The translations under genes and the position numbers were made by a program. From Parus major (taxonomy: Eukaryota; Chordata; Aves; Passeriformes; Paridae): a stretch of DNA of 64,000 nt. This document shows, one piece after another, positions 23,416-37,234 of this stretch (positions are counted from its first letter, which is position 1; every line of letters begins with the position of its first letter). The notes below the pieces were generated by a model. It had not been told where the DNA came from and searched no databases. It worked only from the letters and a program-made list of their open reading frames with translations. Where the stretch lies: assembly GCF_001522545.3 (NCBI RefSeq), contig NC_031774.1, positions 54,625,871 to 54,689,870 of the forward strand, in the 5' to 3' direction.

Positions 23416-26400
23416 AGAAGTTTTATTTTGTATAATCCTTCCCCTCTTTGGCACAGAAGATGCACAGTGCTTAAGAGAATGGGGCCTCACTCTAGGTTAT
23501 CACCAATAGCCATTCCTGCTAAATAAACCCTGCTGTGCACCTTTCCCACAAACTCTGCCAAAAAGCCAACACAAAACCTAGTGAGCCATAAACTGGAGCC
23601 TTCTGGAGGGAGAGACAAGGATGATTTTAGGACCCAGTTTCAAAGGGTAAGTGCTTCTCTTATAAAAGAGCTCCATACTGAGTATTAGATGACCTACTCA
23701 AAAGATCCTCCCACAGATCACTGCTACAATCACTTGAAAAACAGTGTCTAAAGTAGTAAAATAGCCCAATGCTGCTGAAGTTGGAACTCAGTGCCCAATT
23801 CCCTTCCTGCTGCTCTGAAAGGCTGGGGTGGAAGAACAGCTGATAACTTTTGGAGCTTCCATTATCCCTGCTCTCCATTACCCCTTTTTTGTGTATACTG
23901 GGCCCTTGTCAGTGATATCCATTTAACTGCACTCTCCTCAGCAAAGGCCAATAGCTGCACCTAAAATAAATTGCTCTACTAATCAGCACAAGCTGAAGTT
24001 AAAGGGCTGAGTGGCTCTGTGAATATCAAGAGTGGCATTCCATCTGTGGGATGCCATCTGTGGCTTAGGCTCAACCAGAGTGCCTATGTTTAATTAATGT
24101 GGCTGTAATTTGCTCAAATCTTAATAGATCATGGACAATTCCACTTAATCACAACACAAAATTTGGCATATTTGAGCCATCCCACGTGATATTCTGTGGG
24201 CTAAGAGCTGATCTGATGCAGAGTTTGAACTAACTCTTACCCTCCATAGAAGTTTGGGTCATTGCAGAGGTCAGGGATGTGTAAAGCAGCACAGGAAATC
24301 TCAGATTGCTGTTGCTTGTCCTGTACCTGACCTGTAAATAAAAAGAGGATTGATGTGTCTAACTTTGCCAGTGCCTTCACACTTAAAAAAGCAGAGGTCT
24401 CTCACTTGAAACATGAGAGCAAATCCTGAAAGTGAGGAAGAGCTGCCAAAGGCCAGGAGCAAAGAAAACTCAGGGATAAACTTATTCCTTCTGGAGTAGC
24501 AAGTACAAGGTGAGAGTGGTGCTTGCAGCAGGGAAGAGGGGACCCCAGGTTGAGGGAGATGGATGTGACAGAACAGAGGATACAGAGAGGATCAAAAGCA
24601 GCATGAGAATGTATGGGACACAGAGGGAAGGAAGGAAAGATATTCTTTCCCAGTACTTCTTTATTCATCAGGCATTTTCCTATACCTAAAGTATTTTCTT
24701 GATTATGTGTGTGGTGAGACAGTGGAACAGGTTTCTCAGGAGAAGTTGTATATGCCACATCCCTAGAAGTGTGAATTGTAGCAAATGGTTGCATTTCAGC
24801 CTCTTAATCAATAATGAAAAGATGCCTATTTATAGAGACACCAAAAGTTTGATTTCCTGAAAGAAGCTTAATGAAAGCTGGAGAAGTACAGCAGAAACAG
24901 GGTGGTCAGTTCAGAACAGTCTGTGGGGGCCTTTATTTTGTGCATTAAACACATGATGAGAAAAACAGAAATTACTGGTCAGCACTTAAACAATTTCTGA
25001 CACAGAAAAGTCTCATGGAGGACTTTTGATTTCAGAGTCACCCAGCCCAGATTTCCCCAGGGAAAACCCCAAAGCACCCTGGTTTGTGCACATCCTTCTC
25101 AAACAGGAGGGCCTGCTGAAATTCATAACAGCTTCCAAATCCAGAGGTATTACCTCTCCTCTGCTGACATATCAGAAGCCCTAAAGAGCCAAAGTCAAGT
25201 ATAAAGAAGAAATAAAGAAGCTGCCATTTCCTTCCAGAGGCTGCATCCAAAGCAGAGATGGTAACTGAATGCATCCTTCCAGAGGTCTACACCTGAACCA
25301 CTGGGACATCTTCCCTCAGTTTTTCCTTTAAAACAAATTCAGGAAAAAGCCCACCCCGTCTCAAATTGCCAGGACACCACTGCAGTAAGAATGCCTGACA
25401 GAGAAATGCAACACCCAACTGAAAGCTGCCTTCAAAGACCTGAACATCTTCATGTGATATAAAGATTTCTTTTCATCCAGCTGAAAAGACTGCAACATGA
25501 GGAGAGCTAGTGATACATAAGCTCTGACAGAAAATAAGCACTGAATAGTCCTTTGCTGCTGCTGTTTTACAAAAATAACACCTACCAGCAACACAGGAGA
25601 TCTGCCATCACTTGAAGTCCAAATTCTTTGCTGAAGTGCTATTTCTGAGGTGTTTTCTCAAGTGGCAGTGTCTGTGCCATTGGTGGGAAGTGATGCAGCA
25701 CAGCAGAGGAGGAGAGTCACTGAAAGCTGTGCCATCTGCTGACCGTGGCACCCTCAGTATCATCAGCTCTGTGTCGCCAAAGGCAGAGCACACACAACTC
25801 AGCCTTGTAAGCAGCTCTGGAGGGCAAGGAGACACTCAGAAACACACCTCTAACTCTGCCTTCCTCAGACAATATAAAATTAGTCTCTCTGGCACCTCTA
25901 TCATGTGCCCACAGATCACCCTGAAGTATCAGTGCAAGTGTTTCCCAGCAGCAGTAAATCCATCAGTTCTGCCCTTGTCATGGCCGAGCTCCAGCCACTC
26001 CAGCTTGCTACGGCTGTTGGATTTGACACTTTCTCAGTGCTCTTTTTCACCACTTTTTCTGGGATTTGAAGATGTTTCCCATTACTCTGAATGTGTGCCT
26101 TTCTAAATGGCAACAACACCCAGATACAGGGATGGTTTCATAAAGCTGCTGTTTGCAGATGTTGTTTCCAATTTGAGACACTCAAAGCCTCATTCTCACA
26201 AAGCAGTCCATGTGTGTGTCTCTACTGCACTGAGTGTAATGTGGGGCTTTATCTCCCTTGCTATAGCTGGCACTTTACACTGATGCCACTGATTTTCAGT
26301 TCCTAACATTCCTGGTTTCAGCAGGTGACAGCTTGTGCTTCACTAATGGTGCTTCACCAAACTACAACCAGGCCAGAAACTCATCCTGTAACCCCCTTTA

Positions 26401-26955
26401 GCAGATCATTTACAGGACTGCCATTGGTCCTCTCCACTCCACTGAATTACAGATAATTGAAATTAGTGGCAATATGCACTCACTGCAAACTGCTTAAATT
26501 TATGCCACAAAATTCTGGATCACTGTCAGAGCTAATATGACTATTGGAAGTAGATGTGACAGGACTCATCTCAGATTTTGCTGGTCTTCTAGGAGGACAG
26601 TGTTATGAATCCACAGCACGTTCAGCTCAGTGCATCACTTTTTGTGGGGTATCACTTTGAACATCCCTTTACTTTCTCAGTCTCCTTTCCTACAGATTTC
26701 TGAATTTCTGTGTGCTTTACATATTTTATTTTAAGCTTGATAACTCCCTTTGCTTGTGAAATGCCAATTTTCACTGTTTAATGTTTCTCGGGTTATTTTG
26801 GCCCAATGTCTCAGTCATAAATACAGTGAATATCTCACTGACCTGGTCCTTCTGCTAAAACAGTTAAGCCCCAGATCAGTATCAGATCAGCCATAAACTC
26901 CAGATCTCCAATTTCTGTGCTTCATTTTTGCCTTCCTGAGTTACAGGGAAAAGAT
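23416..26955. other. Noncoding DNA
   Basis: No gene is recognised. Near 23.93-24.20 kb is a repeat-free AT-rich stretch with GTTTAATTAATGTGG. The 164-codon + frame (25612-26106) and the 130-codon - frame (24402-24794) lack recognisable domains. Confidence 0.6.
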
Positions 26956-27020
26956 AAAAAACAAACAAATAAACAAAACCCCTAAACCAAACAAACAAAC
27001 AAAAAAAAAAACCCAACACA
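26956..27020. repeat. (AAAC)n / A-rich low-complexity tract
   Basis: Imperfect CAAA units and a run of about eleven A form a 65-bp A-rich tract with CCCCTAAACC in the middle. Such tracts often derive from old poly(A) tails. No retroposon body is recognised next to it. Confidence 0.85.
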
Positions 27021-30000
27021 ACTAGTGAAAACATCAAATGCTTGAGAAAAAGCTGTTATCAAAATCAGGTCACCTTCTGCCACGTTCCTGTTTGCTGGCG
27101 CTTGTACCTTGCAGATACAGAGTGAAATGTGGAGGGCTTTTATCCCCCCAAATCACCTGCATAAAAATGTTTACATAAAAATGTAGCTCTAGCAAGACTT
27201 TTGGTTGTTTGGGTTTTTTGCTTAGTGTGATTTCTTGTTACCTCGGTGGTTCCTTTTCCACTCCTGAACCCACACGTTGTTCAGAATCACTCTGAGCAAA
27301 GGTGTTTGAGGGCCATTCTATTTGAATAGTTTCATCTCAAAGATCAAATCCCTGTGGCTCTGACCCTTTTGTGTATCAACATATGCTGTAGAGGTTAGCA
27401 GTTTAGACAAAAATGGATGGAAAAAACTACAACAGTAAACACCGATAAATATTAGGAGGGGGAATGGAAAAATACAAGTGTTTAACAACAGAATTGTAAT
27501 CTCCTGATGAAACAATCAGCAGAACAAAAAGCTTCTCTCCCAGCACAGAGAGGCAAATGGAGAGGGAAAGCCTTGGAGTGCCAGAGATAAGAAAATCACA
27601 TCTGTTGGTCTCCCCTGATGGTGCTGACCACCAGCCCTTAACAACCCCTAGCAAAGCTGTGTACATGTCACAAACCCCTATCCATGCTTTACCAGCTGGA
27701 ACAGTGGGCACCAAAGTTCAAAATGAGCCAATTTCATCCTGGAACATCAACACTAAATTGTTCATGTCCAGTCATTAAAAGGATTTCAGCCTACACAGAT
27801 GGAGTTTAAAATTTAACCAACAGCCAGTATAACACAATAGGGTCACTGGAGTTTCTGCTCCTGGACACAAAGCCCTGATGATGGCTGTGCCCGTGCATGA
27901 ATTTGCCATGAAGGGAGGGGAGTTTTCCCCCTCCCTCAGGCTCACCACTTGCTCTGAACCAAAAGTGGAGGGTGGGAGAAGGGAACTGCAGGGTACAAGT
28001 CAAAGGGGGAGCAGTGAATGACGTGTCTGCAATGCCCATGTCACACTGCCTGAAAGGAGAGCATCCCAAAGACAGAGGGCTCAGGGACACACAACAGGGG
28101 AGACAAACCTGCCAGCCTGGCAGTGCTCATGGGAATGAAAGGGACACCAGGGGTAGAGGAAAGGTTAAAAAAACATCAGACCGAGGGATGAGCTGGAAGG
28201 GATGCAGAGAGGGAAAGTACAGATGTAAAAGCAAAGCAGGACCCCAGATGATGTCTAATTTATAGCCAGACAGCACCACTCCCACCCCCTTAGCAGCTGG
28301 AGCATCGGTCAGCTGAACTCTAATGGAGTCAATTTGCTGCTGGGAATAATGACTAAATTACTCCCATTTGACCACTGAAGAGACTGAAGTCTAAGTAGAT
28401 GAACATCGGGAGGTAACTGTTAGTGTCACAGAAACTGGGGGGAAAAAAACCCTCCAACAATATTTTTTAAAGTTAGAGAGTCATGGCATTACTTTATTAT
28501 CTGGCCAGGATGTTGTTCTGGCCAGGATGTACCATAGAAATCATCTCATGCACACATAGCCCAGGTGTGTAGAGATAATTATTCCACATTGGTAGATTTT
28601 TCAGACCTTTTTACAGTCAAAACTCACAGAAACTAATTGGGTCAGTGTTCTTTTGGTCCCAAGTTGGGCAGTTCTTAGTATGTGGTCTCCTATTGGATCT
28701 GTATTTCTTTGCTTCTGATGTTAATTACATCTTCATTCCTTGCCTTTCTTATGAGTCTTTTCTGGAGACATCTCCAACTCTGCCAGAGGCAGAGTCTGGG
28801 GTAGATGTTCCTAGATGGCTGCTGATGGCCCTTTATTTTTTGGGCTATTTCCAGTCTGTTGATATGTTGAGTTTATCAGACCTCACCTGGAGGAACAATG
28901 CCCTGGAAAGAAAATGAAAATTCTTTTTCCAGGGCAAAGGCAAACAAAACCCCTTGACTAAAGTTATAGAAACATTTTTAAACTGGTATGTTTTCCAGCT
29001 CTAGGAGCAAGCTGATCTGTTGTGAGGCTTTCTTTGTCTGCAAAGGGATCCCCAGCACTCCTCAGCAGCACCAAACTTCTCTTACTGCAGAGCCCTTCTA
29101 TCAAGCTAGAGTTTCTATCTCAGTTCCTGCCAAGCCCCAAGGAAAGACAGCTGGGCCAAAATGCCAGCTGTTAAATGAAAGTGTTTATTTGAGGAATAAA
29201 CAAGGGACAAGCCTTGCAGCCACAGCATGTCCAACCCTGCCCTGGCCCACCCCCTGTTGACAGTGAGGGGGAGAAGATCAGTCACTAAAGAGAAGGAAAA
29301 GGGTCATTTACCATTTCTGCACAGGCAATGGCAGGCACAATCTTTGCTCTCACCCCTGCTGGCTGAAGCTGCTGAGGGTACAGCAGCTCCTGGGGAGTTT
29401 CTAGACCAGTGGCACATCACCCCTGTATGAACCTGTGTGTCTAAAGATGTGTCTAATACAGCACTGCTGGAAGGTCTGAACAGCATGGGAGAACCAATTT
29501 GTTTCATGAGACCCCTACAAAATCCTGGTCCAGATAGATTTTGTTCAGCCATGTCACCTGGCTGCCTCTGCCCATTGCAGGGTGAAGGCAGGAGCCCAAA
29601 ATGGAAACCAGTGAAAAGTGCAGATGAATTCCCAAGTGCTCTAAAATAAGCAGAAGTTTTGCCAAGAGGCAGATCCAGAAAACCACTTAGGCACCAAGGC
29701 CCTCAGTACTTTTCTTGCAGGCTCTGACAGCAGGTGGGAGACATCTCCTGGCTCAGCCCCTCAGCACTCCCCAGAGGCTGACCTGCCTCAGGCCCCACAG
29801 CCTGCTCTCACCAAATGCTGGATTGCAACTGAGGCCAGACCCCTCTTATTTAGATGCTGCACTACTTGGCTTTTAGAAACTCTTTTTTTTTTGGTGGGGG
29901 GGGAGGTTCTTCTTTGAATCTTTTCCCAAGAGCCATCAAGATGTTTACTTCCTCATCCTATACAGGCAATTACTCTGTTACTGTTCCCAGGATAAAACCA

Positions 30001-32586
30001 AGACCGAGGCCCTGGCTACACAAGCCTTGTGTGACAAGCCCTGGGGAGACCTGTCAAAGGAGAAATGAGTCTGAAAGAGATGGTTGCCCACCCCACACAC
30101 CCCTCCCCACCTCACTTCAGTACCAGTTGATGATTCATATGCTGCCTGTCACTCAGTGGGAAAGATATTGCAACACTCCATCAGCATCACCTAGCCCTGA
30201 TCCACACAGACATCCCTCAGAGAGGCAAGCTTCAGAGTTAAAAGCAGCAGCAGTCACAAGGGAGGAAGCCAAGATATTCCACATTGAGCCTGCACCACCT
30301 GAGGATGTCTGAATATACTCCTGTGGTTATACAGCAGTTCAATAACAGGTCCCAGTCTGTGAATCCACTTGTCTCCCTTGTTCCTGTCACCTCTTCCACT
30401 CCATCCTCCCCATGCAACTGTCTGAGTGAAGGATCCCTGCAACCCCTTGTCAGTGAAAAACTTTAGTACTTTGTCATCAAGAGTGAGTGTTCATTTTATT
30501 TCTTACAGGAGCTCAGTAGCCCTAGGCCTCCCTAGTGTTTTGGCAGGTTTGAACTATTTTTAAAGGAGTCAAAAGAGAAGTCCAGCAATTCCCCACTCCT
30601 GAAGATGATGAGGAGCAAATCCTGGCACCTTGCAATAGGCAGGCATGAGCCAGTCAGGGCTGTACACTCAGAAATGGCACTGGGACAGACTGCATTCACT
30701 GGGTGCCTATCAGCTGCTTGGACCAGCTCCTTAAAATTAACAAACCTTGGCCTTAAAAGAGAAGGGGATCTCTCAGCCTAGTACATGCTCTTAATGCAGT
30801 TGCATTTTCCAAGCACTCTTTAGCTGGCAGCTGAAATGCTCCCTCCTGGCTCCAAGCTGGCCAGTCACCCACCAGGAGCCAGGACCAGAGCAGCAGCAGG
30901 AGACAGTGACCTCATCCCAGCACTGCCCTGCATTCCAGCTCCAGGGCTGGCTCATCAGGCTCAGCCCCAGGACCAGGGAACACCACAGCTCAGAGGGGGC
31001 TTCTCAGCCCCAGCATTCAGAGATGTGTCGTCATCCTTTGGCACGGGCCTGATGTGTGAGTCATACCTTTAAACAGATTAGGGATACAGATAAGGTGCTC
31101 TGCACATTATTCATGGCAGAGCTGCAGGTAGTGGATGAGAAGAGCTGGTTTTGGTCATCTTCCTAACTGGAATGATCTTTCCCTGCTCATGGCTCAGCCT
31201 CCTGCCCTGCAGCATTAGTATGCATGTCCCAGTGACTCCCAGGGTGAGTCACCAAGTGTAACACATCACAGTGCAACCAAAGCTTTAATAAACAGGGCTC
31301 TGGTTTTTTTAACTTTATTTCCATAATAAAAGCCTTCTGTTATTATCTGTGCACGTACTTGTCAAATCAGAATATTCACAGGGATATTTTTAATTCCCAA
31401 TCACTCAATAACTTATAAGGAATGCAGAGCAGACACAAAAGCCAGGACACCTGGGGTCCTGTGTCTTGGAGCACAAGCACAGCAATGTAACTCCGAGTGA
31501 ATGTACTGCATATCTGCCCAGGAAGATTTTCCAGGCTGCTTCAGATTTAATCCCTGCTGATATTAAACACCCCTAGCACTGGGCAGCTCTGCACTTGCAC
31601 TGCATGAGGGTCAGTGGTACTTGGCACCTAATTTGCCAGCCAGGGTAACTGGCATTTCCCGAGTCAGATCAGACCCAAAGAAGGAGGAACAGCATCATCT
31701 CAAAATGAAAAGAATTCCAGCTGAGCTTTGTAGGAAAGGTGCCTTGAAGACATCTGCTTGTGTTCCCCAAGGGCTGTGCCACCTTTTTCACTGAGCAACA
31801 CCCACAGCATCCCAGACTTCACACCCTGCTGCTGATATAGGTGCTGTGACACTGCTTCTAGCTGGAGTCCAGGGTAACAGCCCCTAAAGCAGTGACTTTC
31901 TGCAGTCTCCTCACGTCTCCAACTGTTCATTCAATGTGGCCTGGCTCACCTTGGCATGGAGACAGCCATAAATCAATACTTGACCCATCTTTTGGTGACA
32001 TCTGTGACATATTTCTCTTCAAGACTTCTATCATATTTGTTTACCTCCAATGAACTAATGTTTTCTGGATTTTCTAATCAATATTAGCGAGGACTTGAAA
32101 AAGGTGCTGAGCAAGATTATTCAAAAATGATCCAAATGAATCAATGAAGAAAGCTAGACTACAAAGTTATTAGTGTCATTGTATTGGAGAGACAGTGGGG
32201 GATGCTGGGCCAGGCTGGGGTTTTGGGAGTTTGTTGTGTGACTGTGCAACAAATGTCCTTGGGGCTGGGCTTTAGTGATATCTCCATAAATTCCTAATGC
32301 TCACAGTCATGGAATAGATAAGGTAGGCAGTGGAGATCCAGAAGACAATATTCACATTTAAAGCTGATTTGAAAATTGGTTTTAGGAAGTGCTGGAAGAA
32401 TGAAGGGGTGAAGGGACTGGAGGGGCTGATGCTGGGATGTGTTCCAGAAACCCAGAGAGAGACCAGAAATGAGGAAGAGAAATGAAGACAGGAGGACATG
32501 GACAATTCAGGGTGAAATCCAGTCTAGAGAGGGTCAGAGGGTCCAGAATGGAAGCAGGTCTCAAGGGGTATCTCCACCTGGTCCCT
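27021..32586. other. Noncoding DNA
   Basis: No gene is recognised over 5.5 kb. CATAAAAATGT is repeated at 27160-27170 and 27174-27184 (period 14). A G-run lies at about 29893-29905. Frames are at most 152 codons (29854-30312) with no domain. A second short duplication is listed at 28500-28530. Confidence 0.6.
28500..28530. repeat. 13-bp direct repeat, period 17
   Basis: CTGGCCAGGATGT lies at 28501-28513 and again at 28518-28530, identical, separated by four bases. Typical small slippage or templated duplication. Confidence 0.9.
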
Positions 32587-32610
32587 CCAATTAGACAATT
32601 AGATTAATTG
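32587..32610. promoter_or_regulatory. Clustered homeodomain-type TAAT/ATTA cores
   Basis: Two abutting copies of CAATTAGA (32588-32595, 32596-32603) are followed directly by TTAATTG (32604-32610). That places three homeodomain-type cores at roughly one helical-turn spacing in 23 bp. The sequence lies at the edge of GC-richer DNA. Homeodomain cores are common by chance in AT-rich DNA; tight regular spacing is the only reason to list it. Confidence 0.25.
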
Positions 32611-32807
32611 CCTCCTGGCAACAAGCTGTTACAGGAGGCTGCAGCTGTGCCCTTCAAGCCTTGGCAGCCTGGTCCTGCCCCTGCTTTAGCCTTAGGAGAG
32701 GTGCAGGGTGCCCCTCAGGGAACAGCGTGGTGGCACAAGGGCAGTGGGGGGCTGACAGTGCCACCACACTGGAAAGTTCCAGGGCTCCTGCAGGTCCCAC
32801 AGCTGCT

Positions 32808-32839
32808 GCAGGGCAGAGGGCAGAGGGTTTCTGCCCTGC
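32808..32839. repeat. 10-bp inverted repeat
   Basis: GCAGGGCAGA (32808-32817) pairs perfectly with TCTGCCCTGC (32830-32839) across a 12-base gap that itself repeats GGGCAGA. Could fold in RNA; no other support for a structured RNA. Confidence 0.7.
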
Positions 32840-35800
32840 CAGGGAATGTAATTCCATGAGTCCACTCAAAGGGAGCAGGGTGTACATTCAAACCATTTCA
32901 CTGCCTTTGAGAACTAAGGGCTTTTGCATTGTTTTCAAGGAGAGTTCTTTCCGCAGGGTGAAAGGGAACACCCCGAGGACAGAAGGAGCTGAAGACTGGC
33001 AAAGGCCTGCTCTAACCCAAGAAGCTGAGATGCAGGGATCCACAGAAAAGGCCCAGAGCATGCTCTGACATCCTGGCACCATGAGGAGCCTGTGCTGCTG
33101 CCAGCTGCCGAGCAGGCTGCCACCAACAATTCCTGTGCCAGCTCTCTCCCTGCCCCCTTCTAGCCTCTGCCCCCAGCCCTACTCTTTCTGCCATAATCCC
33201 ACATATGAGCCCAACTTTGAAACTCTGCCTTTGAGCTGATTTCTTTTTCCCCTCTGCAGTCAAAATTGCTGCAGCTTATCCTCAAGGGGGTAAATCTCCC
33301 GAAGAAGCACAGAGACACTGCTCTGCACAGCGCCTGCTAAACCCAGCCTGACTCACCCCACAGCATCCCTGGCACTGCACAGGAGCACACATCCCTCAGA
33401 TGTCTCACCCTAGGTGTCACAGCCATTTCCTTCTGGCTCCTTCCATCAAGCACAGGCAAGTTCTGTCCCTGTGACTCACTAAGGACTTTGCTGAATTATG
33501 TTTTCTGCCCAAGGGGACAGGTTTTCTGCCTTGACTCAGAAATTGCCAGAGGTAGGACCCCTGGTGATGTGACCCAAAGCTCCCTCTGACTGCTCTGGAT
33601 GTACTCTTCCTCTCCCTTGCAAAAGGTGAGCAGCAAGGATCTCACACTCTGTTTGGATGATGAAGGCCTCTGGAAAGAGCATATAATCCTTTCAGGCATC
33701 CTAAATCTGGGGAGCTAAAACTACATGAGGAAGTGAGTGTTTCAGGCTCAGGCCTCGCTCTCCAGCAAATCCTGGTACAAGTTCTGATAAGTCCAGGCTT
33801 TGGGAAGCGATTTAGGAATGAGCTGCCCCTCGTGGGCACATGCAGGGAGAGGCTGGGTAGATCAGGACATGAATTCAGAGACCAGGTAACTATAGGGACT
33901 GCCTGTAGGGAGCAGCCCCTGGAGCAATCGGTTCCCGGAACAATACTGGGATTTACATTCGAAGAGAAATAGCTGATTGCCTCTGAGGGACTTTTTGACA
34001 TTCATGGCGTGCTGGCAATCAAGAGATCAGGATGTGAGAGCAAACAATGGCACTGGTTTGTTGGACAGTGCAGATAAAACCTCTGGGAGTAGGGTTAGTT
34101 GTGGAAAATGCTGTTGCTTCTTAGGAAAGAAAGGGAGTGGAGGACTTGGCTTCTCCTTTGGCAAGACATCTATAAAAGGATGAAAATAGACCTTGACTAT
34201 CCCCCCTGCCTTGGTCAAAGTCCTGCCCTGAGCAGGCTGACCCACAAAAAAATAGCAATATCTATATTTCCTTCTGCTGTACCAATGGGAAAGTCCTTCA
34301 CCTTTTTTGGATTCAGCCTGGGCATCTGCACAAGGCACTGTGACACACTGACAAGACATTCCCAGAGTCTTTTTATGTCCCTACTAATTACCTATATTTT
34401 TAATTGCAGAAGGGAAATTTTGAAAGCCACACAAAAGCAAAATCTAAAAGCAGATTAGTTAGGTAAAATAAGAATGCCCTGAAAGTATACATTCAGGTAG
34501 CAGTAAAAAGACTTTTCTTGTCATAGCTTAGAGGCATACAATAAAAGTATATTTTCAGTGCCTGGCTGCCACAAATAACTGTACTACAATTAGATGTGTG
34601 TATTATAAAATTGTGTGGGCGTGGTAATTATCACCCTTTGCAGCAGAATATATTTATACAGATCCTAAATTACAGCAGAAAGAAACATCATTTGAGAAGG
34701 TTTAAAAAAAAAAACATGTTGGGGGGAGGATTAAACTTTCCACTTTATTTTTGGGAACTATTCTATGAAAAAAATAGGATGCATCACATTTGTTGGTCTA
34801 GGAATGGGGAACTATGCAGCCAGAGGGAGAGGCAGCCTGTGTAGGTCTATACTCATCACAGGAGTGTGTAAATGTGTTTGTGTGTGCACACAACAGAAGG
34901 ACCATTACAGAGCTGCTCTAGTGCTGCTTTCTGCCTAAAATTCTCCTTGCAGCAAACTGTGCATGATGTAGCAATCCAGACCTCACTTTGGGTGCACAGC
35001 ATCTCATGCCTGCATACCCAGGATGAGAATCAGACCTCGTCTGTGCAGCCTCATCTCACCTTTTGGTAAGACTGCACCTGCAAATGCTTCCTCAGCACAT
35101 GGAAAAGTCATGGGTACAGCTCTGGAGAGCAGCTGGATCCTATACTCACAGGATATTTTCTCCAAGAATCTTCCTTTTTCAGTTCTAACTTTCAGTTCTA
35201 ACCTTGCATTTGGTTTCCAAATGCAAAACGTCCTTGATCTTATAATCAACTCACTATATAGCCTGAGATTGTTTTCTTATGCTGTAGTTCATACAGCAGG
35301 TGCAGATGAATCCATCACAGCTTCCACCTTTGCCTCTACCGTGATTTTTTGGAAGATTCTTTTTATCCCAAAAGTGTTTCTATTACACGTGGATCCATCA
35401 CTTTTATCTCATGTAAGACTGCTTAAGCACTTTCTCGAAACCTCTTAGCATCTGCCTAAAGCCACTACAGCTCATTGCAATGAGATGGAGCTTGACTGGG
35501 AGCTTTTTATTATTTGGAATCCAATATTCCCAGCTTGCATATTATATTTGCAGAAGCCTTGTGAAGCTTTATAAAAATTCTGTCACATATATTCTATTTT
35601 GATAGGGCTATTTTCATTGTGTTTCCAACTCTATTATTTAAAAATTGTCTAGCCTGGTCTCCCAAATACCATTTTCAGGCAATTTCTTCTCCTAATTTGA
35701 TGAGCATATCCTCTGTCTCTCTCTCACTTTTTACATAGCCCTGTTCAAATTTTCTAAGAGGTCAACTTAGAGGGCAGAACATGTTCTTTATAACTGGTGT

Positions 35801-36024
35801 ATGCTGCGTTTTCTTGGCTGTTTAAACTAAATCAATATATTATCCTTCAGTGATGTTGTATTGACTCTCCATCTGTTGAAGGCTGTAGTCTTATTTGGTC
35901 ACAGTATTGTTTGTGTGAGCTGGGGGCCAGAGGTCAGCAAGGTCATGACTTCACCACAATAGCAAGGTCTTCGTGTGCCTCATTTCCTCCCTCACCCATC
36001 AGCTTTTCAGAGGCCTGGCAGCGC

Positions 36025-36062
36025 GGGCTGATGAAACAGGGTTGGGCTGATGAAACAGAGTT
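36025..36062. repeat. 19-bp tandem duplication
   Basis: Two head-to-tail 19-bp units beginning GGGCTGATGAAACAG lie at 36025-36043 and 36044-36062. They differ at one position (GGG versus GAG). Confidence 0.9.
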
Positions 36063-37203
36063 GTCTGCAAATTCAGGATGGAGCAAGATGGATCATTGAC
36101 TGCTCTTTGTGCTGATACCACACAGCAGGATGATGGAAGTTTTTTCGGGCATCCTTGAACTAATTCCCAAAGTTACTAGCCTCTGCTGCTACAAGTGCTC
36201 CTCCCAAGGAGCGCTTTTATGCGATACCCACAGCAATGCACTCAGCACCAGGATCAGGAGCAGGGCACACCTGTGACAGCCCCACCATCAGCAGAAGGCA
36301 GTGCTGCACCAGTGCCTCTCTCAAAGGCCAGGAGGAGGTTGACAGGGCATCCAGGGGTGCTTGTGCTCTCAGCCTTCCTCAGGCTACAGCCCTGTGTGAC
36401 ACCTGGGACAGACCTGGCTGAGGAGGTTTCAGGTGAGGTGTGTGGCTGCAGGTACCATCTAGAACAGTAAATTAGTGTTTCCAGCCACATTTCTGACCAG
36501 AAATTTGTTAAGGCAGCTTTTCCAGCTTGCATAGGAAAGATTTTCCTGCCTACCCTCAGTGAACACCTTGTTTCTTACAGTGACACTGATCAAGCTGGCA
36601 GGAGCCCGATCAACACTGTCCACACGGCTCTGCTCAGATCCAGCAAGTCTATGGACATTATTTTTGTAAGATATGTATTGGAAGAAGCAGTAGTGCTGTG
36701 AAAAGACTGTGAATGCTGAAGACACAAAGAAAGACAAGAAACCAAACTGTATCATCAGCCCATTCAGTTTGCACAAGGACAGCTATAGCAATAGTCTGGG
36801 CCCACAAACTGGTGCTGCAGTGAAGCATCACTTCCAAATCAGAAAAGTTTGCACTGTTGATCAGACTTGAAGGTTTTAGAATGAGCAGACAGATGAATAT
36901 CCCAACATGAAAACACCAGGGACTCCTGAGACCAATGGAAAGGGCCAGCACTGGAGTCAGGTTTTGAGTTTGTTCACCAGCCATGACCTATCCTTGTACA
37001 TCAGTGTACAGAGAACCAGCAGACTGGCAGAAACAGATAAACAGAATTTCAAGTGGAAGCTGTTAATGGCACTACCATTCATTAGAATTTTACAGTGAAT
37101 GACATTTTTTCCCCTAAAAACATTTTTTTTTAAAAAAAAGTATTTTGGCAAAAAAAAAATAGGAGCTGTAGATCCTGATAGGAACTCTAGTTCCCTTTTT
37201 TTC

Positions 37204-37234
37204 TGTTCATTTGTGTAATGTGTTCATTTGTGTA
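37204..37234. repeat. 14-bp direct repeat, period 17
   Basis: TGTTCATTTGTGTA is present at 37204-37217 and again identically at 37221-37234. A small local duplication. Confidence 0.9.

Noticed and set aside
25612..26106. 164-codon + strand open frame
   Set aside because: No domain, low-information Ser-rich translation, with competing - strand frames at both ends.
36025..36130. Possible C/D box snoRNA from CTGATGAAA
   Set aside because: Box C lacks the expected purine before TGATGA, there is no paired terminal stem, and the motif arises from a 19-bp tandem duplication.
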